37,914 bases of DNA, taken from Saprolegnia diclina VS20 (lineage: Eukaryota > Oomycota > Saprolegniomycetes > Saprolegniales > Saprolegniaceae). Made by a program: the position numbers and the translations under genes. Of the stretch, positions 28,201 to 36,017 are shown piece after piece (position 1 is the first letter of the stretch; each line of letters begins with the position of its first letter). The notes under the pieces were generated by a model. It had not been told where the DNA came from, searched no databases, and was given only the letters and a program-made list of their open reading frames with translations. The stretch covers positions 186,520-224,433 of the forward strand of contig NW_008246135.1 in assembly GCF_000281045.1 (NCBI RefSeq). Reading direction: 5' to 3'.

Positions 28201-28654
28201 CGCCAAGATGAAGTCCAAGTGCGCTGTGGTCCAGCTCGCGTGTGTGAGCCACGTCTTTGTCCTCGATGTGCTCACGGCGTGGTCCAACGAGATGCACGGG
28301 CTCTTCGATATGGTCGTCCAGAACGCGTCGATATGGAAGCTTGGCTTTGGGCTGCACCAAGACGTCTCGCGGCTCCAGTGGTCGTTCCCCGACGCCACGT
28401 GCTTCGAGTACGACGAGTGGGAGAGCGTCTTGGACGTGCAGAGCTACTACTGCAAGCTCACGAAGCGCAACCAAGTCGGTTTGAGCCGATGCGTCGAAGA
28501 GACTCTGCTCGCGCCGCTCAACAAGAGTCAGCAGACGAGTGACTGGGAGGCCCGGCCGCTGTCGCCCGACCAGGTTGCGTATGCAGCGAACGACGCCTAC
28601 TGCCTGCTGGAGCTCGTCCGCGCCCTCCGCCCGCCCATGATTGAGACTCTCTAG
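25282..28654 (+). CDS. PPR-repeat protein fused to a DEDDy 3'-5' exonuclease (RNase D/Mut-7 type)
   Basis: The model is join(25282..25748, 25790..26115, 26160..26274, 26330..27122, 27178..27516, 27563..28654), 1,043 residues, introns 41, 44, 55, 55 and 46 nt. The first part has pentatricopeptide repeats: NYAINTLITASQRCGKAMEA, AYTALIDVLGRGQQAEIGLA, TFTTIIRVLAMR and, further on, TYLAMIDAYICCHAIDDAWR. A helical middle follows. The C-terminal 170 residues form an exonuclease with all catalytic residues visible: GIDVEW (Asp, Glu), KLGFGLHQDVSRL (Asp) and YAANDAYCLLEL (Tyr and Asp of a DEDDy site). A PPR array would give RNA sequence specificity and the nuclease 3' trimming, suggesting organelle RNA processing, though the N-terminus shows no clear transit peptide. 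The change of frame near 27563 is explained by a phase-0 intron (GTAGCG...CGTAG), so I read one gene; two genes remain a lesser possibility. The stop is 73 nt from a convergent stop. Confidence 0.85.
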
Positions 28655-28727
28655 AATAGAAACTAGACATCGAAAGCCGTTCAAGGCGTAGATGCAATAC
28701 AGCACGTGGGCTACGTTAGAGACGCGC

Positions 28728-29446
28728 TCACGGATCGACAGAAAAGCCAGGGGCTTTGGGCTCCGTGTTGGAGTGGGCGAGATCGCTGAGGCGCTTGATT
28801 TCGGCAACGGCCATCGCATTGGCGTCGAGGAGGCAACGCTCGGCGTGGTATTGCTGACTGAGCTTGGCCTCTTTGATGCAGTCGGCTTCGCAGCGTGGAA
28901 CGCTCGGTGCGCTCAAGCACTGGACAAGCCAAATGTTGGCTTCGGCCATCGCTTTCTTGACGTCGTCCAGGACCGGGTTGGCGGCGTCGAGTGTCTTGAG
29001 GATCTTGAGGTGCTTCTTGACATCACCGCTCAGGATGGCGCATATTCTCTACGTGTGGCGTACGAGACAATGACCAAGTGTGCAGATGTATGTACCTTGG
29101 CTTCGTTTTGGATCTCGACCACCGACTTGGTCGCGATCATGTCGGACAGCTTTTGCTGCGTGTCGTTTACAGACTCGACGTCGTCGTTGCCTCCGTCTTG
29201 GTCGTCTTCCTCTGTGTTTTGCAAGCTTGTATCGAGGCCCTTGGAGCGGCCAAGGAGCGAGAGCCGGCGGCGGATGTTGCTGAGCTTGCGCCGAATCGGG
29301 TGCACCTCCTTCACGGCCTCGTCGGCGCCCGCGAGCACCTCGGTCGGCTCCGTCGCGGGCTCGGCCTCCGGCGCAGTGACCACCGCAGGGTCCGCGTCCG
29401 ACGGTTCGCGGCTTGCCCGAAAGATCGACGAGATCGACGACAGCAT
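28728..29446 (-). CDS. Hypothetical acidic/coiled-coil protein
   Basis: The model is complement(join(28728..29048, 29096..29446)), 223 residues with one 47-nt phase-0 intron. The N-terminal half is rich in Ala, Glu, Pro and Asp, with a short basic stretch (HPIRRKLSNIRRRLSLLGRS) that could bind membrane or calmodulin. The C-terminal half is helical: ILSGDVKKHLKILKTLDAAN, LDDVKKAMAEANIWLVQCLS and DANAMAVAEIKRLSDLAHSN, with four Cys near the middle (QCLSAPSVPRCEADC and ERC). I do not recognise the family. The acceptor at 29049 was chosen because it alone keeps the frame. A CCAAT box lies about 40 nt upstream of ATG 29446. Confidence 0.65.
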
Positions 29447-29800
29447 GCAGAAATGGAAATGAGTGACGTTTGGACGGCCCAAGGCCATTGGCCGTAAAGA
29501 TGGCATTTTCAAGATTTCAGCCAATCCCAACATCGTATTGTTGAATGGTGCACCAATCAAACGCGTGGCTCGGATGAAAGATACGCCAGCGAGCAGCTCA
29601 CTTGGCCGCGCCTCTCAGGAGAGAGTGGGGACCCCTAGAGCTGCCATGATAGCTCGAGGTACCGTTCGCTTCTCTGTTGACTTGTGCGGTCGCCTGTCGA
29701 TATGCATTGCTGTCTTCTTGCGTCGCCAAGTTCAAGTTGCGTGCGTTCAGACCTTCTTCGAAAAAGCCATCTGGCCGCGTCCTGCACGACGGACGACGTG
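29447..29800. other. Divergent promoter region
   Basis: This 354-base region separates the coiled-coil gene (-) from the EF-hand-like gene (+). It contains a minus-sense CCAAT (29487-29491) and plus-sense CCAAT copies at 29521-29525 and 29553-29557. The plus-sense boxes are about 250 nt from ATG 29801, so a longer 5' UTR or an unseen 5' exon is possible. Confidence 0.45.
29487..29491 (-). promoter_or_regulatory. CCAAT box of the coiled-coil gene
   Basis: ATTGG on the plus strand lies 41-45 nt upstream of the minus-strand ATG at 29446. Confidence 0.4.
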
Positions 29801-32076
29801 ATGGACACGCAGCTGCGCTTCGCCCGGCAGCGCGACGATGCGATGCGAGGGACGGGGTCGCATCACGCCCCGCGCGCCATCGCGTTCCACATTCCAGTGA
29901 CACGCGCCAAGCCGGCGCCGCGACGGGCCAAGCCCAAGCCCTCGCCGTGGGCAGCCCGCCCACCGCCGGTAAAGCGCTCGGTCAAACCAGCATGGAACGA
30001 CGACGTGCACGGCGCCGTCCTCTTTGATCAATCGCTCGCCAAGAACCAGCTGCTAAAAGACCCCAAGCGGATACGCGATAAGGTCCCGGCAGCAACGCCA
30101 AAGACGACAATTCGCAGTGTGTACGCGCAGCCCAAGACGAGCCAGCCGCCAGTGAAGCAAGAGCCCATCGCGCGTCCTCGACCAGTCACAACAACTCCTA
30201 AGGTCAAGACAAAGCCTGCGCTTCAAACACATTGGTCCCGTCGTCCAACGGCCGCTCCAGCACCGCCGGCCACAGCGCCCGAGCCCGTTTGCACCATCGT
30301 CGCGGCGTCACCAGGTCGAGTCCCGTCGCCGCACGCCGCTGTTCGTTCCTTGGAACCGCTGCAATTGACGACGCAGCACTCGCATCCACCGCTGAGCTAC
30401 AGTCCGAACCCGGTGATACGTCCGTCGTCGCCGGTGCGGACGAGCTCGAATCAAGAAGACAAGGACGACGACATTGCCTATCGGTCGATCCCACCGCCCA
30501 TCATCGACGTGCCGTCGCCAACTCCAGTCCAGCGCAAGCTCATTGTGAGCACTTTTAAAGTGCTCGATACGAAGCGTCGGGGCGTCCTTCACGCGCGCGA
30601 GATCCACCAGGGGTTGCAGCTGCTCGGTATCACGTCGACGCTGCGTCAGGTAACACGCAACTGCAAGACAGTCATGTCCATAGTGTACGTGACTAGATTA
30701 CCGACTATCTGTACCTTGTCAACGACGGCCTGGGCGACACCATCGGGCTCAGTGAATGGGTCATCCTCGTCAACACGCTGCAGTCGGCCGAGTGGCTCAC
30801 GGCCGACAGCCCATTGCAAATCGAGCCCTCGGACGCGGGCTCGGCGGCGTCGGCCCACAGCGTTGGGTTATCCCCTATCCAGCAGACGCCGTCGCCGTCA
30901 CCGATGTACCGGGCGCCGTCGCCAGTCATTGCAGCGAGACCAGCGTCGCCATTACCCACGACCTTTCAAGAAGCGTGGTTCATCGACCAGATCGAAGTAC
31001 GCATCCATCAGATCGATCGGTCGCTGATGCCGCACCTAGCGCCGCATCAACGAGATGTTTTCACGGGCAGAGGCGTCGGTGGCCGTGCGCTGGAACAATC
31101 AACAAACGACCGACGAAGCCCCCGAGACCTTTCTTCGACGCGCGGCGCATGTCGTCCACGGACTCAAGGTAGACGTCGCCAATGACCAGTGGCATCACTC
31201 GATGGATAGTCGAGTCTGTACCCGCTGGTGCACCAGGCCGAAGAGACGCTGCGTGCGATCCAAGGACGCCACGCGACCAGTCTCAGTGTCTTTTTATCGC
31301 CAAAAGACATGGAAAAAGTCACCACACACGCCGAAGACCTCGTCGAGCTGCTCCTGGATGACCTCCTCACGGTACAGTCTCCTAGCTACCATCGATCTTG
31401 AGTGCACTGCACAGGACACGGTCGACGTCCTTGAGCAGCACGAGAAGGTGCAGACCACCGAGATGTGGCGCCAGAGTGAACTTGATCAGCTCCAATCGCT
31501 TCTCGACCTGATCGAGTCGGTCCAAGCCGACGAAGACCGGTTGCTACATCCTCCGCCAGTTGCCCTAGCAACTGCCGAGAACGTCGTCTCGGACGCTGCA
31601 GGAGGCTGCGTCGTGCCGCTTAGCGTCCTCGTATCGACGACTGTCTCCACCGACGCATGCATCACCAGCAGCACAGACCCCAGCGCCGCTCAACACGACA
31701 CAATGCTGGATCCTGGCGATCGGCCATCGTTCTTCAAGACGCCGCTGATACGTGGCATCTCGACGACGCATGTTGGTCGCATGGCAGGTGCACTCGAGCT
31801 GCACCGCACAGCGTTTCTGCGGTGCGTCCTCTGTCTCCTATGCATCGATACGATCGCTACGTAGATCGCGCAAGGTGGCCGAAGCCACGCTTCTCGACAC
31901 GGGGCTGGAGCAGCATGTCGTGATTGAGCTGTACGACCCCTTCTTGCGGCCACTGGGAGTGAATTCGATGTGGTAGGCTTGAAGAAATGCTCCTCCATGA
32001 TATGTTGGACGACCTTGCGCTGGAACTCGACAGCTGCTTTGGCAAACTCGGCGAAAAAATCTTGCGCACCGTGTAA
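29801..32076 (+). CDS. Hypothetical protein with Pro-rich N-terminus, EF-hand-like pair and coiled-coil C-terminus
   Basis: The model is join(29801..30649, 30697..30996, 31040..31168, 31210..31371, 31415..31821, 31865..31930, 31977..32076), 670 residues with six introns of 41-47 nt, all in frame. Residues 1-245 are low-complexity, Pro/Lys/Arg-rich (KPAPRRAKPKPSPW, QPKTSQPPVKQEP). An EF-hand-like helix-loop-helix pair follows: LIVSTFKVLDTKRRGVLHAR, then DYLYLVNDGLGDTIGLSEWV; the loops keep only some calcium ligands. The C-terminal third is acidic helices (LYPLVHQAEETLRAIQGRH, DVLEQHEKVQTTEMWRQSEL) ending in a conserved-looking LLEEMLLHDMLDDLALELDS block. A cytoskeletal or ciliary role would fit this layout but is not shown. 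The last intron (31931..31976) was set so that VIEL joins LEEML in frame. Confidence 0.7.
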
Positions 32077-32097
32077 TTCGTGCTCTGTTGCGACGGA

Positions 32098-32237
32098 ATG
32101 ATCGACTGATCGACTGACTGATCGACTGACTGATTGATCGACTGATTGATCGACTGAGTTATCGACTGAGTAATCTACTGATTGACTGACTGATTGACTG
32201 ATTGACGCATTGGAGGATTGACTGATCGAGTGATTGG
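32098..32237. repeat. Imperfect tetranucleotide repeat (GACT/GATT/GATC)
   Basis: About 140 bases consist of 4-bp units GACT, GATT and GATC in mixed order, with some decay toward the right end (GAGTTATC, GAGTAATCTA). It lies between the converging stops of the EF-hand-like gene and CIAO1, so it is probably inside one or both 3' UTRs. Confidence 0.85.
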
Positions 32238-32288
32238 TATTGAAAACGTCACTAGTCTGAACACACCAGAGACTTACCAGCTTTTATT

Positions 32289-33445
32289 TTACGCGACGAG
32301 TCGCCAGAGACGCGCGACGCAGTCGTCGCCAGTCGAGACGAGCAGCGTCGGGTCATGCTTGGACCAGCGGACGCAGTTGACGTCACCTATTGAGTCGTCT
32401 TGTTGCCCATTTTATCAACGAATATCAAGTTGATACCAGCGTGGGCGTGCGCATGCGCATAGGCGAGCTGGAACGGACTCTCGGGTTTCTCTTGCGCAAA
32501 AAGACGGAGCCCGTCGTCGCCACCGCCCGTGGCGATGCAGTTGAGCGTCGGGTGCCAATCGACGCTAAAGACGGACCGCTCGTGGAAGCCTTCGAGGGCC
32601 TGCAGCGGCTGCCACGACGTCGGCCTAGGGGACGCTTGGATCATAGGTTGGTACAGACAAGGGGTACCGGCCGTCGGCGCTCGTGCCCGGCTGGTGCTGC
32701 CAGAGCAGTACGTTCGTGTCGTCCGAGCACGACGCCATACGCTCGCCGTCGGCGCGCAGCGTGACGCCCCACACCGTCGAGGTATGGCCCTTGAGCGTCT
32801 CCTTGCAGTACCAGTCGTCTACACAAGTTGTAAGAAAACAGAGAGAGGCAAGTGCGTACCGTCGCTCTCGGCCCAGACGCAGATCGTATCGTCGTACGAT
32901 GTTGAGAAGAGAATGTCGTCGCTCGGGTGCCACTGCACAAACTTGACGTCCTGGCTGTGCGCATGCAGCACCGAGATGCACTCAAAGTCCGTGTCTGGGT
33001 CGGCCTCCCAGATCCACACGCTCTTGTCGCGGCTGCACGTAGCGAGGTACGACCCCGACGGGCTCCACGCGATCGACTTGACCTCGCTCTCGTGGCCCTC
33101 GAGCGACGCGATAACCTCGTACACGTCGCCGCGGCGCTCCCAGATGACCGTGGTCGCGTCAAAGCTCACGGACGCAATGAACTGCCCGTTCGGCGACCTA
33201 GGATACGTGAGCCATGACCGGCGAAAAGGGCGAACGTACCACTCGCAAGCGCGGATCGTTCGGTTCTGCGCGTCCTCGAGCGTCGCGACGCAGTCCCAGT
33301 GGTTGGCGCTGTTGCGCGCGCGGGCCCAGATGCGCACCGTCTTGTCACTGCCGCACGTTGCCAGGAGGCTCCCGTCCGGGCTCCACGACGCATGCCACAC
33401 GCACTCGGCGTGGCCCACGAGCACCGCGATCTCTTCGAGATGCAT
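32289..33445 (-). CDS. CIAO1: Cytosolic iron-sulfur assembly protein CIAO1 (Cia1), WD40
   Basis: The model is complement(join(32289..32386, 32437..32624, 32668..32818, 32860..33197, 33240..33445)), 326 residues against 339 in human. Seven WD40 blades are present, for example HASWSPDGSLLATCGSDKTV, SVSFDATTVIWERRG, SIAWSPSGSYLATCSRDKSV, HAHSQDVKFVQWHPSDDILF, GHTSTVWGVTLRADGERMAS and DWHPTLNCIATGGGDDGLRL. LEGHESEVKSIAWSPSG and CSRDKSVWIWE are nearly identical to animal and yeast orthologs. CIAO1 is part of the CIA targeting complex that delivers 4Fe-4S clusters to cytosolic and nuclear proteins. Introns of 42, 41, 43 and 50 nt all restore blade sequence. I chose ATG 33445 because it aligns with the human N-terminus; ATG 33481 would add 12 residues. 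Confidence 0.95.
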
Positions 33446-33997
33446 GCTTCCTGTCTTGGGTTTTATTGGAGCGGTGGCCATCCGGATGATACCAAAGCAT
33501 CCGGATATGGGATGGCAGGCCATATCGACGCTCGATCCAACGATGCCTGGACCATGGACGCGGGCTGGGACTTGCCAACACGCTGCACGGGCCTGCAACA
33601 GCTGCTGCGACGTACATGGCTACGTTGCGCACAGTGCATGGTCGCGCGCGTGTGCTTGTGCGCTTGCGACTCGACTTGAAGGCTGTCAAGTTGTGTGGGT
33701 GGCCTCGCAATGGGCACAGAAGGTGGGCAGCAGCTCACAACTGCAGTATGGTTGGCGTCAGCGCTAGACATGGCAGGGCTGCCGTGGCTCTCGCAGCTGG
33801 GCACTGTCATAGAAGATACGTTGTTTTTTCGATGCGAACGTTAGAACATCATTGCCAGCTTGGCCTTCGATGGAACATCCACAAGATGGCAGCCATGCTA
33901 GCGACGGAGAAGTTTAGTGCTCATTCGACGACAACCTTTAGACGACTATGTAGTATCGGTATGCGAAGGATAGAACAGGTACGTCCGTGGCGAGCAC
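33446..33997. other. Divergent intergenic region, no gene recognised
   Basis: This roughly 550-base region separates CIAO1 (-) from the repeat-rich protein (+). ATTGG at 33465-33469 is in CIAO1 sense about 20-24 nt from ATG 33445. Short plus-strand frames near 33885-33978 end at a good donor (CAG|GTACGT) and could be a 5' exon of the downstream gene, but they show no signal peptide. Confidence 0.4.
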
Positions 33998-35629
33998 ATG
34001 AGCTCACTTTTGAATTCGCACGGTCGCACCAAGATGACGGACAAGTCGGACGTTTTGCTGGACGATTGCCACCTCTTGCGCAACGTTGGCCGACCTGGGT
34101 ACGAGTACCTCATGGACAGCCGGCGCGTGGACGAGAGCATGTATCCTACGGCCCCGACCGCTGGCCAATACGACGCGAGCAAGCCAGCAAACAGCGCATA
34201 CGACCGCCCACCTTCAAGTGGCGCCTACGCGGCACCCAGTACCAGCCCCCCAAGTGGCGCCTACGGCAACCCGAGCACCAGTCCTCCCAGCAGCGGCCAC
34301 GGCACGCCCACTAGCCCACCAAGCAACGGCTATGGAAGTCCAACCACGAGTTCACCGAGTGGCTACGGCAAGCCTGCGAATTCACCAAGCAGCGGTTACG
34401 GCAAGGCCACTAGCACACCTACAAGTCCACCAAGCAGCGGATATGGCAAGTCCACCAGCCCACCGAGTGGCTACGGCAAGCCTACGAGTCCACCAAGCAG
34501 CGGCTACGGCAAGCCCACCAGCCCACCATCCTCTGGCTATGACCGACCGACCAGCCCTCCAAGCAGCGGCTATGGAAAGCCCACCAGTCCACCATCCTCT
34601 GGCTATGACCGACCGACAAGCAGACCAAGCAACGGCTACGACCGACCGACAAGCCCGCCAAGCAATGGCTACGGCCGACCGACAAGCCCTCCAAGCAGCG
34701 GCTACGGCAAGCCCACCAGACCACCAAGCGCTGGCTACGGCAGACCGACCAAGGCCCCCAGCGACAAGTATGGCAAACCCAGCGGTGACAAGGGCCGTGG
34801 CGCTCGATACGATGGCAACGATGGTCCTGGCTCGCCTGGGAAGGGCAAGCCATCTCGCTACGGGGATGACTATGGCACGCCCACCAAGACCGAGAAGCCG
34901 TCGTCGTACGGTAGCACGGAGCCTCCGTGCGAGAGTCTCAAGCCGCGCCCAAAGTACAGCGACTCGACCGATCAGTCCAATCGCGGCCGTGATGCAAAGA
35001 CGCACTACCGCGAGTCGCTCGTCGAAGAAGCTAAACCAAGTCAATGCGGCGACTGCACGGGGTGCTACTCGGGTGCCAGTGGTACCTGCCTCGGTGAATA
35101 TTCGCCGCGGCTCTGCTGGACGGCAGGACTCACGTGGTGCGGCGCGCCGGCAGCACCGCCGGCACCGACACCTGCCAACTGGGACAACATTAGCTGGGGG
35201 CCCAAACCCGAGTGGGCGCCATTTGGTCTCGAGTGGCCGCCGCGCGCGTCGTACTTTACCGACAGCTACAGCTACGCCGACGGCGAATGGGTCGAAGCAG
35301 GCGATTCGCCGGCTCAAACCAAGTCATGCACGCCCGACCCGCGCTACGAGCATCTGAGCCGCCCGGCGTGGTATCCGCCGCAGCTCTCGTGGCCGCCGCT
35401 GAGCTGCGGCGACTTTTGGGACACGGCGCCAGCGCCGCCGACGTCGCTGGCGCTGACCGACCGCGGGCTTGCGTTGCTCAAGACCAACATGGTGCCGCTC
35501 GTGTCGGGGTGCGCGCTCGTGGTCGTGGCGCTCGGCGTGGCGTTTGTCCGGCGGTCGCTACGCCGCCATCGCGAGCGCCGCGAGCAGGAACTGTACGAAG
35601 ACAACAGTCACTACCAGCCGCTGCTTTAG
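33998..35629 (+). CDS. Repeat-rich single-pass membrane protein with Cys/Trp-rich ectodomain
   Basis: Single open frame of 543 residues. Residues about 71-265 are some 17 copies of an 11-residue Pro/Ser/Gly/Tyr repeat with consensus PPSSGYGKPTS or PPSSGYDRPTS. A basic, Gly-rich stretch and a Cys/Trp-rich region follow (CGDCTGCYSGASGTCLGEYS, WTAGLTWCG, WDNISWGPKPEWAPFGLEWP), with about nine Cys, which looks like an extracellular disulfide-bonded module. A membrane helix near residues 496-515 (VPLVSGCALVVVALGVAFV) is followed by RRSLRRHRERRE and a short tail ending YQPLL, which fits a Yxx-hydrophobic sorting signal. This is the plan of a wall-facing or adhesive surface protein, but no signal peptide is visible at the N-terminus; a 5' exon may be missing, or ATG 34034 may be used. 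The name is descriptive only. Confidence 0.7.
   Translation: MSSLLNSHGRTKMTDKSDVLLDDCHLLRNVGRPGYEYLMDSRRVDESMYPTAPTAGQYDASKPANSAYDRPPSSGAYAAPSTSPPSGAYGNPSTSPPSSGHGTPTSPPSNGYGSPTTSSPSGYGKPANSPSSGYGKATSTPTSPPSSGYGKSTSPPSGYGKPTSPPSSGYGKPTSPPSSGYDRPTSPPSSGYGKPTSPPSSGYDRPTSRPSNGYDRPTSPPSNGYGRPTSPPSSGYGKPTRPPSAGYGRPTKAPSDKYGKPSGDKGRGARYDGNDGPGSPGKGKPSRYGDDYGTPTKTEKPSSYGSTEPPCESLKPRPKYSDSTDQSNRGRDAKTHYRESLVEEAKPSQCGDCTGCYSGASGTCLGEYSPRLCWTAGLTWCGAPAAPPAPTPANWDNISWGPKPEWAPFGLEWPPRASYFTDSYSYADGEWVEAGDSPAQTKSCTPDPRYEHLSRPAWYPPQLSWPPLSCGDFWDTAPAPPTSLALTDRGLALLKTNMVPLVSGCALVVVALGVAFVRRSLRRHRERREQELYEDNSHYQPLL
34208..34793 (+). repeat. Coding minisatellite, 33-nt unit (about 17 copies)
   Basis: Tandem units of about 33 nt encode PPSSGYGKPTS-like peptides, with variants of 30-42 nt. 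Near 34526-34620 a two-unit (about 66-nt) block is repeated almost exactly (GYDRPTS then GYGKPTS), indicating recent slippage or unequal exchange. The reading frame is kept throughout. Confidence 0.9.
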
Positions 35630-36017
35630 ACGCCCGCTTTTGACGTCGATAGAAGCCGCGAGCTTTGTTCTGGAAACGACGACTTGTATATCCTTTTGTA
35701 ACTCAGTTACAGCACGTGTGTTCCTACTCCCCATCGAGTTGAGTCATAAGCTTTCCGTACTCACATTTGCAGTGCTCAAACACTGATGTCGACAGCGCAA
35801 CTAGGGCACCAGTTGCCACTCGCCCGGTGTCGCCTCAATGTTACACATCACATTGAACTAAGGTCTTCAGCATGCGCAGCGCAGCGAAAGAGGCCGCGTC
35901 GGCTAGCCGCGGCCAACTATCGAATAGGAGTATCTATCTAGCTATCTAATTCATTTTGACACGGAATTTCCGGATTTTGACCAGTATTTTTAGCGTGTTG
36001 CGCAGACAGGACGACAA
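35630..36017. other. Intergenic region, nothing recognised
   Basis: The 388 bases between the repeat-rich protein stop and the next ATG hold the 3' UTR and a promoter. I see no conserved frame and no gene-sense CCAAT near ATG 36018. Confidence 0.5.

Noticed and set aside
27563-28654. Exonuclease as a separate gene starting near 27563
   Set aside because: A canonical 46-nt phase-0 intron (27517-27562) joins it in frame to the PPR-containing exons, and no promoter or good ATG lies between them.
27533-28819. 428-codon minus-strand frame opposite the exonuclease domain
   Set aside because: The plus strand has catalytic DEDDy motifs; the antisense frame has low-complexity Arg/Val/Glu composition typical of a shadow.
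34382-35317. 311-codon minus-strand frame opposite the repeat protein
   Set aside because: It is the complement of the 33-nt minisatellite, so it repeats (ACRSVVAVAW-like units) only because the sense strand does.
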